Source: Sipunculus nudus
Taxonomy: Eukaryota; Annelida; Sipuncula; Golfingiida; Sipunculidae
Length of the DNA stretch: 64,000 nucleotides
Reading direction: 5' to 3'
NCBI GenBank assembly: GCA_026874595.1
Contig: CM049306.1
Location: 14,469,019 to 14,533,018, forward strand
Shown: positions 11,252 through 24,059 of the stretch, piece after piece
How positions within the stretch are numbered: the stretch's first letter is position 1
Layout: every line of letters begins with the position of its first letter
The notes under the pieces: model-generated
What the model saw: only the letters and a program-made list of their open reading frames with translations
What the model was told of the DNA's origin: nothing
The model's database searches: none
Program-made: the position numbers and the translations under genes

Positions 11252-13259
11252 TTATTCATCACACACACATATCCTGTGGCTGGCATTTTCATTTTGCCTG
11301 TGTTTCAAATTTGTGATATTCATGTATTCATAAAAGGAAAATTATCACAAATAAATAAAACCACCATGTATAAGATGTCCCATTTGTACAGGTGAACATT
11401 AGTTTATACAACAGAATCATTGACATATGATGTATACTGTCCATGCCTGTTGCAAGGCTAAAATGTTATTATGAATAAAAACAGCTTTATTATGTTTTGT
11501 GTATATCAAAGATTTATTTTACAAATATTACCTTTTATAATATATGTAATTTTATATTATATTCCAATAATGTACAAGAATTTCCACCCCCCTACCATGT
11601 TTCCTTGTGTCTTCATTAAATGTCAAGGTTTTTGGCATATGTTAAATAATTCATACAAACCAGTGGAAATACTCAGTGTAGATTACTATATACTGAGGCC
11701 ACAAAAATTGAACCCTTGTAAAACATAGCTTTAGTGAAAACTGCAAAAAAAGTAATCCCACAAAAATTAAGCCAAATGCAGTATACAGTGTCCAGTGGTG
11801 AAGAGTGTATGATTACATACATGTATATGTGTATTTTAGGGTGCTGTTATGACAAAAATAATATTTCAGTTCATAAAATTTCAATGATAACCAAATAACT
11901 GAGCTGACGTCATACTGTGTCTGAAAAGCAGATTCTTTTGACAATGTGGGTGTCAGATGAACCAGTGTGACAAAACCTATTAAGAGAACTGACAGTCCTA
12001 ATGTCACCGAAATGTTATCAATATGAAATAAGCAAGATTAATAATGGTGAGGCTGTAAAGAAGGATAAAAATCACCCAAAAAACCCTGGGACCTCCTGAA
12101 CAGTAAGGGCTAACTGTGGTGGCTCCTTGCTGACAAGGGTCTCCCCGCACTGAGTCTACAATGATTTCATTAGGGAAGCCTCAAAATCTGAGGAGAACTG
12201 GGTGACCTTCCTCATTCTGAACTGTCTCTGGTTACTTTATCTAATCCTCCCCTTGTAAAAAGCACCGTTTGCTTACTGACAGGCCAAGCTGCTTAAATTT
12301 CCGATTCCTGAAGGTAAGCAGGTTTACAACCTCAAGGTACAGAAACCAGCCCATCAAACACAGGGTACTCCCAAAATACCCCAGTCAAAACCAACCTCCC
12401 CCAACAAAATCTGATCCCCAGGGCTCTCCTGGTAATAAACTTTATAACTAATTGTCTTAATGCTAAGAAGGAAAAAGCATTTTGTACTAATAATGCTATA
12501 CAGGTTATACTAATATCTGAATATTTATCAAAATAAAAATTCAGGCTAAACCCACATACATACACATATCTGTTTAGTATTTAATGGGGTAAGTGATGTG
12601 AAAAGTGTCACTTTTAATAAACAATAAATAAAAAATGTTTTCCTTGCTTTTCTATTTGAATTTGCTAATTTTTGTTATAATTACTTTGCATCCTTAATCT
12701 GAAAAGCTGTTAAACACAGCTAAACCTCATGGCAGCGCTGAAATACCTGTCAACAATCAAATTATGATCTAATGCCAGCTTGGTAATATCTGATGGAGTT
12801 ATAATTAGGTATCACAGTGCAAAATTTCAAATTGATTTTCTGAACTCCTTGTTGTTACCAAATTAAAGTTTAGATTATTACAAGGTATATATTTTTTTCA
12901 TTTAAAGTTTCTATCACAAATAATAAGAAAATTATGAACCATTGAAGCATCCCCAAAATAACCCCAAAATGGGGCAATTTTGCAGAAAACGACAAATTGT
13001 GATTTCAAGAGCCTATATAATTATAACTTTGCAAAAATGATGTCTTGGGAGGGTATAATGTAATGCACAGTCAGAATTTCTTAGTTTATCATATTTTTTA
13101 ACCAGAATATGGGCAGTTGAGATAAGCATCTACCTGCACCCAATGAATTACAGGGGCACGGATAAAGTGAGGCATGGAATTTCTTCTCAAATTTCTGGCA
13201 TTAGAGATGTCAAAGTATGACAAGAGGCATAGACAGACACCACAAAAGAATTAAAATGA
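8911..13259. other. Unassigned AT-rich non-coding stretch
   Basis: No exon, RNA gene or delimited transposon is seen apart from the dinucleotide microsatellite at 11173-11251, annotated separately. A splice-donor-like CTGAAG|GTAAGC occurs on the plus strand at about 12308-12319, after an acceptor-like TTACTGACAG. The 30-odd bases between them carry no motif. Confidence 0.4.
11173..11251. repeat. Compound (TA)n(TG)n(TA)n microsatellite
   Basis: About 20 TA units are followed by about 11 TG/GT units and then a further TA run. This makes a spurious 'IYIYIY..CVCVCV' peptide, not a gene. Confidence 0.97.
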
Positions 13260-14330
13260 TATCTGTTAGTGGCACCAACAGTCTATGTCTTTGTATGAGT
13301 AATAGTATAAGTCTGAGCTATAAAAGACCTTAGAATATGCAAAATTTTAGGCTGGTACATTCAACTACTCCTGAGATATTGAAGACTTTTACAAAAATAA
13401 AGGTATATAAACAAATGGACAACATACAAAAATGCATTTAGTTGGCACAACCAGTCTTACATTAAAGATAAAGCTATATACCCAAGATCTATGAATTTGT
13501 AGAATTCCAGGCTAATATGCTGAACCAATCCTAAGGTATGTGAATGGATGTATTCTATGAAAACAAGATTGTAGGTGGTGCCACCAGTCCTGTGAAAGGG
13601 AAAGCTGGCCAAGACAGATTTTCAGCAGTAATTGATACATTGATTTGTGCCATGTGACCAAGATTGCAAGTGTCACCACCAGTCTTGGGTATGAGATATA
13701 ACTATCCAAAATCTATGGACCTGCAAACTTCATGCTGATGTGTCAGTTGAACTACTCCTATGGTATGTGATTTTCAACAAAAAAGATGCACAATTGGACA
13801 TCACACAAAAGTTGCTGTAGGAGGTGTCATTAGTCCTGGATGTGAGAAAAAATATATCTGAGCTCTATCAACAGGCAAAATTTCAGGTCAATACATCAAA
13901 TCACTCTTGAGATAAGTACATGGATGTATTATATGAAAACATGACTGTAGGTGGCACACATGTCTTTTGAATGAGGAAGTTTCCAAGATGGATGGACTAG
14001 CACAATTTCAGGCCTAATCGACATACCATTTGTGAGTTATGTGCAGATGCATAAATGGGTGCCACCTGAAACCGATCAAAGGTGGCACCACCAGTCTTGA
14101 ATACAAGATAAAGATGTATAAGATCTAAGGCCAAGCAGACTTTCAGGTCAATATTGGTATCAAAACACACCTGAGACATGTGAACAGATGCATAGATGGA
14201 CACAACATGAAAAAGATTGTTGGTGGTGCTACTAGGCTTTCTTAGGCACTGGTTCCCATGTGACCCTATAACGATGCCAGGTTTTGGTAAGATCTTTCCT
14301 GCAGTTTTTGGGGAGCTATTCGATGGTAGC
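13260..14330 (+). repeat. Family F6 tandem array, locus 1 (~100-170-bp units)
   Basis: At least eight units carry variants of the core GGTGGCACCACCAGTCTT, near 13267, 13440, 13575, 13671, 13821, 13952, 14083 and 14222. Each core is followed by a stretch of the type 'AAGATCTATGGACATGCAAAATTTCAGGC' in decayed form. The array ends in GCCAGGTTTTGGTAAGATC, as does the array at 28 kb (28969 onward). Recurring short peptides in the opposite strand come only from the DNA repetition. Confidence 0.8.
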
Positions 14331-14807
14331 AGAACCCTAATGAAAACATTGGCTGATATAATTACAGGAAATATTTATTTAAGAAATAAATTTATTCATT
14401 TAATGTCAAACAATCTGGATTTAAAACACCTTCACCATTTAGATAAAGGGGTATAGGGGTTTGGTTGAGTATGAATGTTACTTGGGGGGGGGGGGGGGTT
14501 AATGTTGCCCATTGAAAGTTTTCTTTATTACTTTTAAACTCTGCCTTCACTTTCAGTTACTGTTATATACTTTCAGCCCTGTTACATATGGAGGTCTTTA
14601 ATCTCTACTTGAGCTCATTGACTCCCCTAACAAAATCCATAAACTTCTTCAGCACTGTTCCTACAATATAAATGCTTCTTCTTGACAATATATTTCTAGA
14701 CAACAATTATATGACACCATATCGACAGTTTTTAAGAAAATGCAATCATTTTGATTAGGATCAACAAGCAATATGCTTTTACCCATATTTGAATAATGTT
14801 CTGTGAT
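14331..14807. other. Unassigned stretch with a 15-base G run
   Basis: A homopolymer of G occupies 14484-14498. Nothing else is recognised. Confidence 0.5.
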
Positions 14808-15281
14808 GAATTTACATAATACCTTGAAATATATCACCTATTTAAAGAATTTCATAATAAATTAACATGTGAACTTTTCTTTTTCAGCAAACCACATGAT
14901 AATCACTGCCTAATTTAATAATACTTGCATATTAATCAAAATGACACTTTAAAATCTGAATAATGCTAACAATGACCATCATTAACTCTCTATATATAAA
15001 GTTACCTCAAATTTATTAAAGACAAAACATATGGGTTCTCTCCAGAATTTACATAATACCTTGAAATATATCACCTATTTAAAGAATTTCATAATAAATT
15101 AACATGTGAACTTTTCTTTTTCAGCAAACCACATGATAACCACTGCCTAATTTAATAATACTTGCATATTAATCAAAATGACACTTTAAAATCTGAATAA
15201 TGCTAACAATGATCATCATTAACTCTCTATATATTTAGTTACCTCAAATTTATTAAAGACAAAACATATGGGTTCTCTCCA
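14808..15281 (+). repeat. Near-identical 237-bp tandem duplication
   Basis: Two head-to-tail copies start with GAATTTACATAATACC at 14808 and 15045. They differ at only a handful of positions (for example GATAATCAC versus GATAACCAC, and TATATAAAG versus TATATTTAG). The low divergence means a recent event. It is unrelated to any other repeat in the window. Confidence 0.92.
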
Positions 15282-17925
15282 GAATCAGGCACACTGGTAT
15301 ACTGCAGTCAATAACATTAAATATTTCTCTCTTTCTTGACTAATGTGAAACTGTCCAAATAAAATTTCACATAAAATAGAGGTCAATATTTAAGCATCAT
15401 TAGATTAAAATTATGTGCATTTAAATCAAATCTGAAGGACAAGGCCAAATCTGGAGCATGAGGGCTGGGTCACTGTTCTTTACTAGTTAGGTTTGGGATA
15501 TTTATTAATGCCATTACATGTGCTAGTTACCTTTAAAGGACAATCAATTTACAATATCCTGTTGCTATTAATTAAACAAATTTTAATTTTCTTTACCACC
15601 TATTTTTCTGGTTGTGGTGACATCACAATTAGTTCCTTTATTCCAACAGATAAACATGCTTGATATTTCTAATACTTACCAGGAACCTACAGATATGATT
15701 TTCTGTTTTTTTTGTTCTATACATATATTAATATCAAGTCAAAACATGATATAACATAACTCTAATAATATCCATGTTATAATTATGTGACTATTCAGTG
15801 CTCTACTGTGAGTTTCTTAAATAAAATCTTGCATGAAGGGAGAACCAATTCACATGTCAAGTAAAAGTATATATCAATGAAAAGTGCATCATTTTTAGCT
15901 CCACTGATTGCAATTAAGTCATCTGAGTCAAGCGACCACCCTTTGTTCATCATTTATCTCAGCTGGTCATCTCTTGACAGGGCACAAATGATAACTGTTG
16001 AACCCAAAAACTTCTTATTTAACATCCAGGCAGGTCCTAGGCCAATCCCCTTTGAAAATAAAAATAGGTCATTGTGATCTATATTATGTGACCTCAAAAA
16101 AAAATTATGATTTTCTTAACACAACTGAGCAGCAAATGATACCCTGGTGTTGTAATGGTTATGAAACAACTTCATAAAAAAAAACTGAATAGGTATAGGA
16201 TTTAAAGTTAAAATTCATTTGCAGATGCTGATAATTTAAGCCCATATAAAAGACTGATGACACTGGGGTTTCATTCAGGCTTACTGTTTTAGTATGTGTC
16301 CTGGAATTCAAATCCTAGCAGCAAATTTAGTTAAGCATTTTCTAATTTATGGTAAATGTGAATTAAGTGAAATAAGGGATGACCAGATAATCAATTATCT
16401 TCACACTAATTAACAGAGTCTTTTAATTTTTCCCATTATCCTGATCCTCATGGTGACAGACAAACATACAAACATACAAAACATGCATTAATGAATCACT
16501 TATCAGAATTGAAGGCCTACGTATATATGTGTCAAAATTAAGACTCAGGAAGTCAGCCAGACTCTTTCAGGAAGAAGATAAGAAGTAAACAAACAATGTG
16601 AGCAATGTATTTGTTGCTGTAGTTTTCTGATTCATCTTGGATCTGGAAGCAAGTCTGACTGCAGACCTTGTTCCTTTATTACAGGACATACATTGATGTT
16701 ATATATCAGTGGGCATGACTGACCTCTAGCTGTACTCTTTTCTACTTTTCATCTGAACTTTAGGGCTTTTGAAAATTGGGTAAAAAAATTACTGATATGC
16801 CTGGATTAGACTTTGTATATGCTTCTATTGAAGATTTTCTGGAGATTTTACCCTGTCTTTCTCTTGGGTGTCAGACTCTGTCCAAATGATAAAAGAGCAG
16901 AAATCTCAGATTTGACCAATCAAAGGACCAGAGAATCTCTCTCAAAAACTGTGTTTCAGAGAGTCTAGCAAATGAAAAAGCGAGTTGAATGCTTATGTGT
17001 CCATGATGGCAGCTGTCAAAGGATAAGACCTGGGATACAATGACCATAGGAAGGTGCCATACTGGCACACTGAGTGGAAGCCCATTAAAGGTAAGTTTAC
17101 ATGATAAAAATGGTTGCTTTTACTAAACCATCAAAATTTAAAAGAAAATATGGAGAATGCCAGTTACCCACTACTGACCTGGCAGTGTCCAACCTTTAAA
17201 TAGACATATTTTGTTTAAGCATGAATAATAAATTTATCATTTACAATTGTTTGCAATATTGACCATTTATTTTATTAAAGATATCATATCCCTTGTGCAA
17301 GATATTTTTCAATAATGTAAAGTGAGACCATTTATTAAAATAATTAAAGAAATTCCTTGTGTAAGATATTTCCCAATAATGTTAGTACATAATACAAGTC
17401 AAAGACAATATGACATTAAGTTTATTAGGGTTTCATGGAATATCATTATAACTGTTCTATGAGGTATTCTCTACATCTGGGTGTTTCATCATATGCAACT
17501 CTAATACAATGCCAGTTATGCACATAGTGATGATGATGGAATGTGAACTGATCTTGACAAATGCTTCATATGGCACATTAATGAGAATGAGGTAACTAGA
17601 AAATGTCCTCTGCATGAAAAGCAATAACATTAATAGCTGCAACTTCAAGTGAATTTTTATTTTCATTGATTTAGATGATAATTACAAAGGATTTGATTTG
17701 CATAATTGCAGAAAACAGCCTTAGCCTGAATTATTAAGAAATTGCAACAAACAAATAGACTTCAATATTACTGGTTACAGGTTTTGAGTAAATCTCATTA
17801 TGGGTTTCATCATATAAATTATTAAATAGTTAATTTTGTCAAATGGAAGATGTAAATCTATTCCAAATGCTTCATGCATTCATTCATGTGCCTATTACAT
17901 GCAAAATGAGTTAGCTCTGATCCTT
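15282..17925. other. Unassigned AT-rich non-coding stretch
   Basis: No exon with a recognisable product. A clean donor-like AAAG|GTAAGT on the plus strand at about 17088-17097 follows ~230 bp of less AT-rich sequence containing CCAATCAAAG (16917). This could be an untranslated first exon of an unknown plus-strand transcript, but there is no coding evidence. Confidence 0.35.
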
Positions 17926-18119
17926 ACACATAAGTGATTGGTCAGTCATGAACTTAAAATACTTAATCAAAATGTCCATTCATAAAGCAGAATTACTTCA
18001 AATATACCACACTCTGATGTATACACATAAGTGATTGGTCAGTCATGAACTCAAAATATTTAATCAAAATGTCCAATCATATTGCAGAATTACTTCAAAT
18101 ATACCAAACTCTGATGAAT
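17926..18119 (+). repeat. 97-bp tandem duplication
   Basis: Two copies of a unit beginning ACACATAAGTGATTGG start at 17926 and 18023. They share AGTCATGAAC, AATCAAAATGTCCA and CAGAATTACTTCAAATATACCA with few differences. Confidence 0.88.
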
Positions 18120-19341
18120 TCAACTTATTGTATTTACATAAATATTCATATCACCAGCCTAATCATACAAAAATTACTGTTCATTATGAATAAAGTAGTA
18201 GTTCAAGCATCTTGGGCCTCTCAGCAGAGAAAATGACCCATTCACCCACATGTTGAAACTTGTAGAAAGTACAATTTTGCTAATGAAAGTGACCGGGATA
18301 CCTCCCAGTCTGTTAGTGATTTTATGCTGGGGCCATTTACATCAGAGCATTTGATGACATCAGTCTTTTAGAACCATTCTAAGTCAATACTCCCTGTCTT
18401 TATCAGGGTCCAGCTGATAGGCTTTGCACACCATCGCATCTGAAGATGAAAGAAGATCCAACAAAATTGTGAGAAATTTTAGTTCACTGCACTGGATTCT
18501 GACTGTCGCAGCATTCAGCCCTGAGACAGACAACTGAGCTTTCAGCAGGTGGTGCTAGTGGCAGTATTTAAACTAACTGGCTATGTAATGTTACCAGCCA
18601 ACTGCATCCCATAAAACCATGACAATGCATTATGCTGGCTTCCAGGATATTTTCAGACACCATAAGGAAATAGTGTGCATCTGCCTGCACTAATGCCTTC
18701 TGTGATCCCGAATCTGGTGACCAGAACATACCACCTAATGAAGAATGACATGAAACTGGAGTCACGCTTTGGACCCCAGGCAGGCTTCCTATTAGACAGG
18801 TCTGACATTCTTTATAACCCCAAAGAACTACATGCAACTGGGATTCAGTTTCACCGCCAAATGGGTTTTATGGCTATTTGAACACAATTCTTTAAATGCT
18901 TAATTCACACACAAACCTTTTATGTTTAATAAGCCCATTCAAATTTGGTTCTTGAATACACAATTCATTTATTTATTTAGATACAATACCATTAAGCAAT
19001 GTTTGATTCATTCTTTACAATGTTATCACAGCCTTTTCACATCATTCACACCTTATCTTATGCAGCATCTGTCCAAGATAATATCAAACTGCTTCCACTG
19101 CTTTAATTATAAGGAATACCATGAGTGCGTGACATGGAGACGAGGGTCACTTTCTTCAATAATTAATTTAATGAGAGAAAAACAGTCATTTGTAAAATTT
19201 ATTTGTTAGATCAAGGTAAACTACAATACAAGTGATACATGAGACTAAATCTGTATATGAAATATGGTAGGCTCATAGAAATTTAGCTTAGCTGTGACCA
19301 AATAAACTGTGCTGGAGGAAAAAAGGTAAGACTGGAACCTA
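18120..19341. other. Unassigned non-coding stretch
   Basis: Nothing recognised. 18240-18860 is somewhat less AT-rich and has short overlapping ORFs on both strands without motifs or consistent splice sites. Confidence 0.4.
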
Positions 19342-20275
19342 AACAAGGGACCCATGGGTCACGGCGCTCAGCTGATCTTGATTGGACTATAAATGTTTCT
19401 CCACTGTGATACTATATCGAGTCGATAAAGCTTATGAATATCATGGACATGTTGGGCTATTATAAAGGAATGTAATGTAATATGTGAGTAAATGATAAAT
19501 GAAATACCTGACTGATGGATTAATAGAGTCAAATATAGTGGTTTATTTTTTATTTATTTAGGAGGGGTTGAAAATTGTGATATATTTGAGCAAATATGAA
19601 TGCAATGACAGCAGTAATAAGCAGTAGTAGAATGATGATAAGGCTATTTGTTGAAGGATCTAAAGTGTATGGTAGTCTGCAAGCTTTCAATTTGACAGAT
19701 ATGATGTTATGATTAACTATGCTGATGAAGGATCTAAAGTGTATGGTAGTCTGCAAGCTTTCAATTTGACAGATATGATGTTATGATTAACTATGCTGAT
19801 GAAGTGATTTATGAATTTGTGACTGTATGACACAATATCTCTTTAGTCTTGACAAGGTGCATTATTGTGATGCCCACTATGTCTACATATTACACAATAT
19901 TGACATAATTTCTGGCATGACATAGGTACCTATGGCATATAGTTATACAAAATATTAAAGTATGAATATATCTGATTCATCTTGCTCTTGCTTACTGAGG
20001 CTGACTTTGGGATGGGGTTTGGAGAAGGGAAAAGTGAGGGCAGCACGAAGGTGGATGTAGAAATATTCTATTGTAATGTTTTTCATTTATATAAGAATAT
20101 GAAAAGCTAAGAGGAAAGGGGCCCTCCTTATTGGTTATAGTAAATTTCTAAATATATGATTGCAAACTAATACTCTGACAAGACTGTCATGAAGAAAAAC
20201 AGTAAAATTTTTGAGATACTGTGATGCATATGAAAATTTACAGATGGACAGGCAATTGGACAGAATGGACTAATA
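19342..20275 (+). mobile_element. Diverged F1-related copy, 5' end intact
   Basis: It starts with the F1 opening (AACAAGGGACCCATGGGTCACGGCG, then CTCAGCTG). Later it shows the F1-type CACAATATTGACATAATTTC and TGGCATGACATAGG, but most of the body differs from copies 1 and 2. No terminal hairpin or (CGGA)n block is recognisable; a weak GGACAGG..GGACAGAATGGAC near 20245-20268 may be its remnant. The 3' boundary is approximate. Confidence 0.5.
19653..19800 (+). repeat. Perfect 74-bp tandem duplication
   Basis: Two identical consecutive copies (19653-19726 and 19727-19800) begin GAAGGATCTAAAGTGTATGG and end ACTATGCTGAT. I see no mismatch, so this is very recent. A reader could also suspect an assembly artefact. 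Confidence 0.93.
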
Positions 20276-20404
20276 CCTTTATTTCACTTTCAAGGGAATA
20301 ATGCATTTATGTTTATATATAACCCTATTTTTTTTAAGCATATCAACTTTTTCCATTAAGAAGTTTTTATCTGAATCATTTTTTTATTTACAGGTTTTAT
20401 ATAT

Positions 20405-20545
20405 TTTTAATAAAAAAACCTGAAAATGTAAGTTAAAATATTAGAATTGTTGCAATCATTATATATACAGAGTAAAAAACTGAAACTTTAAGTTAAAATA
20501 TTAGAAATGTTGCAAAAGTTGCAATCATCATATATCCAGAGTGTA
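20405..20545 (+). repeat. Short tandem duplication (~70 bp)
   Basis: Two copies of AAAACCTGAAA / AAAAACTGAAAC, then AAGTTAAAATATTAGAA and TTGCAATCATtATATAT.CAGAGT lie side by side. Confidence 0.75.
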
Positions 20546-21229
20546 GCTCATATTGGGTCATATTATGCATACACATATATTTTATTATTTTTAAATCATA
20601 AATGTTTAAACTGAATTTAAAAGAAAATAATGCCACAACATGGCATCTGCAAGAATATTCCTTGAATCACTATTAAAAAGTTTTGCACATTGGAGTTTTC
20701 AGTACATGCTTAATTTTATTCACCAAAATAAAATAAAAGATTCAGTAAATTTGATAAAATAAAACATCTTTTCAAATAAAGTATACACACTGTTGGTTGA
20801 ATGAGGGACAAATAATATCATTGTGCTAATTACTATCCCAGTTTTAATTTATTACTGGAATTAATAGTCAATTTCACACCTGGTGAAGTTTTTACTCTTC
20901 TGAAGTAAGGAATTACTTATCTCATGAACATCCACACTTTCATAGCAATACACCACTTTGTGGACACAATTAAATGTACACTTTAATCATTGTAACCCTG
21001 GTGGTACAATACAAAATCTAAAATGTAGCATAGCCTAGAATATGAATGAATGAAATACAGAAAATAATAACATTCATCTAGTTTATGCACCATCTGGGGG
21101 GGGAGTGCAGGTCAGAGGGGAAGCCTGCTGGTAGTGGCCAAGCTGACCCAAGGCAAGCTGCCTGGGGTGGGTTACATAATGCAAGTGAAGGCTGTACTAC
21201 TAGGTGGGCTAGATGTAAACAACACTTGA
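20546..21229. other. Unassigned non-coding stretch
   Basis: Nothing recognised. 21095-21190 is a short GC-richer patch without coding signs. Confidence 0.4.
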
Positions 21230-22638
21230 CAAGGTGTATGAAAACATGAATAAAAGCTATTCTTTCCAATCAATTTCTTTGAAATTTCAGATTTTAAAAG
21301 ATTAAATCCTTATGTATATATGCTGTGAAAATTAAATCAACAGTGCCAAAGTTGGACAAAATTTAAGGTACTGATTTTTTATTTATGCTAATAACTTGAA
21401 AAATTTGCAAAATTCAGATCTAATTTTGGGTAAACAATTGAATCTTGATTAAATAAATTTATATTCCTGAAAAAAAGTCTCTAGGTTCAGCAATTCTCAT
21501 GTTAGGTGAGTAAATATATTTCCTAATTTTTTTAAAAATTGCATTATGTTTTGGCCCATAACTTCAAAATAATACCCAATACTGACCTAATTTTTGGTTT
21601 GTTTATAGAAAATGTATGAAAGAATGTGAATACTAAATACAATCAAAAACAAATCAGTGGTTTAGATATTAGGCAGCCTTGAAGTGTAACAATGGCTTTT
21701 TTATGGAAAACAGTTTTTTTTCCCTTAATATCTCGAAGGAATGAAGTCCTAATGACCCAATTTTCAGTATGGTAGGAGATTTTGGGGACATCTAAAATTA
21801 TGCCAACAGCCTTGGGAGCATAGAGATTTGCACTGAATGACCAACAGTCATCAAAGTGGACTGCTTGACAATGTAAGGGAATACAACAAGAGCCTAAAAA
21901 AAAATTCAATAACTAGCCTAATTTTGCAGCTTTTATTTTCAAATTTCAGATTTTAACAGATTAAATCCTTATGTATATATGCTGTGAAAATTAATTCCAC
22001 AGTACTTACAGGAAAAAAAGGTGCCGTGGCCAAAGTTGGGCAAAATTTAAGGTATCAATTTTATATTTTTGCCAATATTTAAAAAAATTTAACAGATTTT
22101 GATCTAATTTTTGGTATACAATTAAATTATGATTAATTAAAGTTGTATTACTGGAAAAAAGTCCCTACCTTTAACACTTTTTGTCTTAAGTGACCAAATA
22201 TCTTCCTGATTTTTTTACAAAGTCCATTATGTTTGGGCCCATAACTTTTTTAAATTATACAATACTGACTTAATATCTGGCATGTACATAGAAACTATAT
22301 AGAGGAATATTTATGGTAAATATGAAGAAAACCAGATGAGTGGTTTTGATATTAGGCAGTCCTGAAGTGTGAAAATAGATTCTAATAAAAAATTGAGGTT
22401 TTTCCTTAATATCTCGAAGGAACGAAGTCCTATTGACCCAATTTTTGGCATGGTAGGAGATTTTGGGGACATCTAACTGTATGCCGAATTTCAGGTTTGT
22501 AGGTCCAAAGGTGTCCAAACGTGCCAGTTTTACGGACGGACATCCAGACGGACAGACGGACGGACAGACAGACAGACGGACGACGGACAATGGACCACGA
22601 CTATAGCTCAGATGACTTATAGTCAGCTGAGCTAAAAA
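21230..22638 (+). mobile_element. F1 copy truncated at its 5' side (two ~684-bp units plus terminus)
   Basis: It corresponds to the 3' part of F1: two internal units (marker CAAAATTTAAGGTA near 21357 and 22040), an interrupted ACGG/ACAG block near 22536-22590, and the terminal hairpin. Unique-looking DNA at about 21795-21905 interrupts the first unit. The opening AACAAGGGACC part is missing. Confidence 0.75.
22605..22638 (+). repeat. Terminal hairpin and A tail of the truncated F1 copy
   Basis: The same 29-base hairpin as at 5649 (arms AGCTCAGATGACT / AGTCAGCTGAGCT) is followed by AAAAA(A). Confidence 0.85.
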
Positions 22639-24059
22639 ACTTTGTTCCATCCTGGAAAGACAACTAAGAATATTGATAGGAAGGCGCTATAAAAGCCACA
22701 TCACTTCCTAATGGAGAGTCATTTATATCAGTGTTCAGTGATAATACATTTAGACAAAGTTATGGCAGGAAATGAGCATTCTTGAGGACATTAGTGAGCC
22801 ATGACAGTGGGAGACACGTGAGGATGTGACAGACATGTAGGGTCACTTCATAATGCTTGAATATCACACAACAAGAAGAAAGTATGCTAACCATCATGGT
22901 ACCATTTTTCTCATGCATGAGTGATAATCAAGATGTCAGCACATCCCATGCCAGGTGCGTCAGATCAGAGCGCTGTTTCCCACTCATCACAGCCTTAAGT
23001 GTGACAAGAAGGCTCTGTCTGGGGCATGCTGGTCTGAGAGCTGGGCATCCATATTCTGGCTCCTTCAGACACAGCGTCTTCCCAAATTTGGAGTTCTCAA
23101 TTTGTTTCATACTTGCTTCATTCCCTGGATATTTCCACATGGAGTGGTTTTATTATTGGCTTCATTGATTTCTGATGAAATGAGCTTCCTTCATCATGTA
23201 CATATTGGATGTAAATAAAGTGAAAATAGATAAATAAAAAGAGGTTAAATTGATGTCTGGAGAGGATGATGCCACAGACTGACAATATGCATTAGGGATC
23301 TTCTATAAATCTGATATACCCTGGCCCCTATGTCCCAGGTAAAAAAGTTTTAATGCCCCTGATGCATGCTTTAACATCCCTATGGACTTCTATGATATAT
23401 ACTTTCACAAGCTCAGGTGAGAATAATGGTGTCAGCCATATAAAGGAAACAATTTTTAAAATCCAAGTAGAGTCTTGAGAGGTTAAATACTGAAAACTCC
23501 AGAACAAGTTGTGGTAGCACGTTTAACTTTGTAAATTTATGATAAATTGTGTGACTGCATAGTTTTACTAACCAGCAGAATTGTGCCAATAAGATGCTTT
23601 TTTTGTCTAAGCTCTGCCGTTTATCTTCCATCACCTGATTTGTGACATCCAGATTTTAATCAGTACAAAATATGGTAGCATGTGAATATTTTTGAAATAC
23701 TCAAAAGGAATGAACCAGCAAGGGTTTGATAAGGGCAAGGTAATATGACAGAATATTGCAGAAAAGTAATCTAGCAGAAATATATCTATAGAGAGAGAGT
23801 TGGGCAGTGATTGGACCCGTTTATATAGAAGCAATGAAGAGAATGATATAATGCAATTGAGTGACCAAGCCCTAATTGTGACTTATGCTTGGATTAAGAA
23901 TGAATTCCAAGATCACAGTAATCCAAAATAATTAAATACTTTTGATGTTTACCATCTTGAAAGACCTTTTCCCCTATTGACAGGTTAGCTATATCCGCAA
24001 GATAGAAGGTTTCGGATGAAAAGTTTGGCTTAAAATGCATCCACAATCTTTCTAAATAA
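22639..24059. other. Unassigned non-coding stretch
   Basis: 22930-23100 is less AT-rich and open in three frames on the two strands, but no motif or good splice pair is seen. The remainder is AT-rich with nothing recognisable. Confidence 0.4.

Noticed and set aside
11050-11316. 88-codon ORF with IYIYIY and CVCVCV tracts
   Set aside because: It is the translation of the TA/TG microsatellite.
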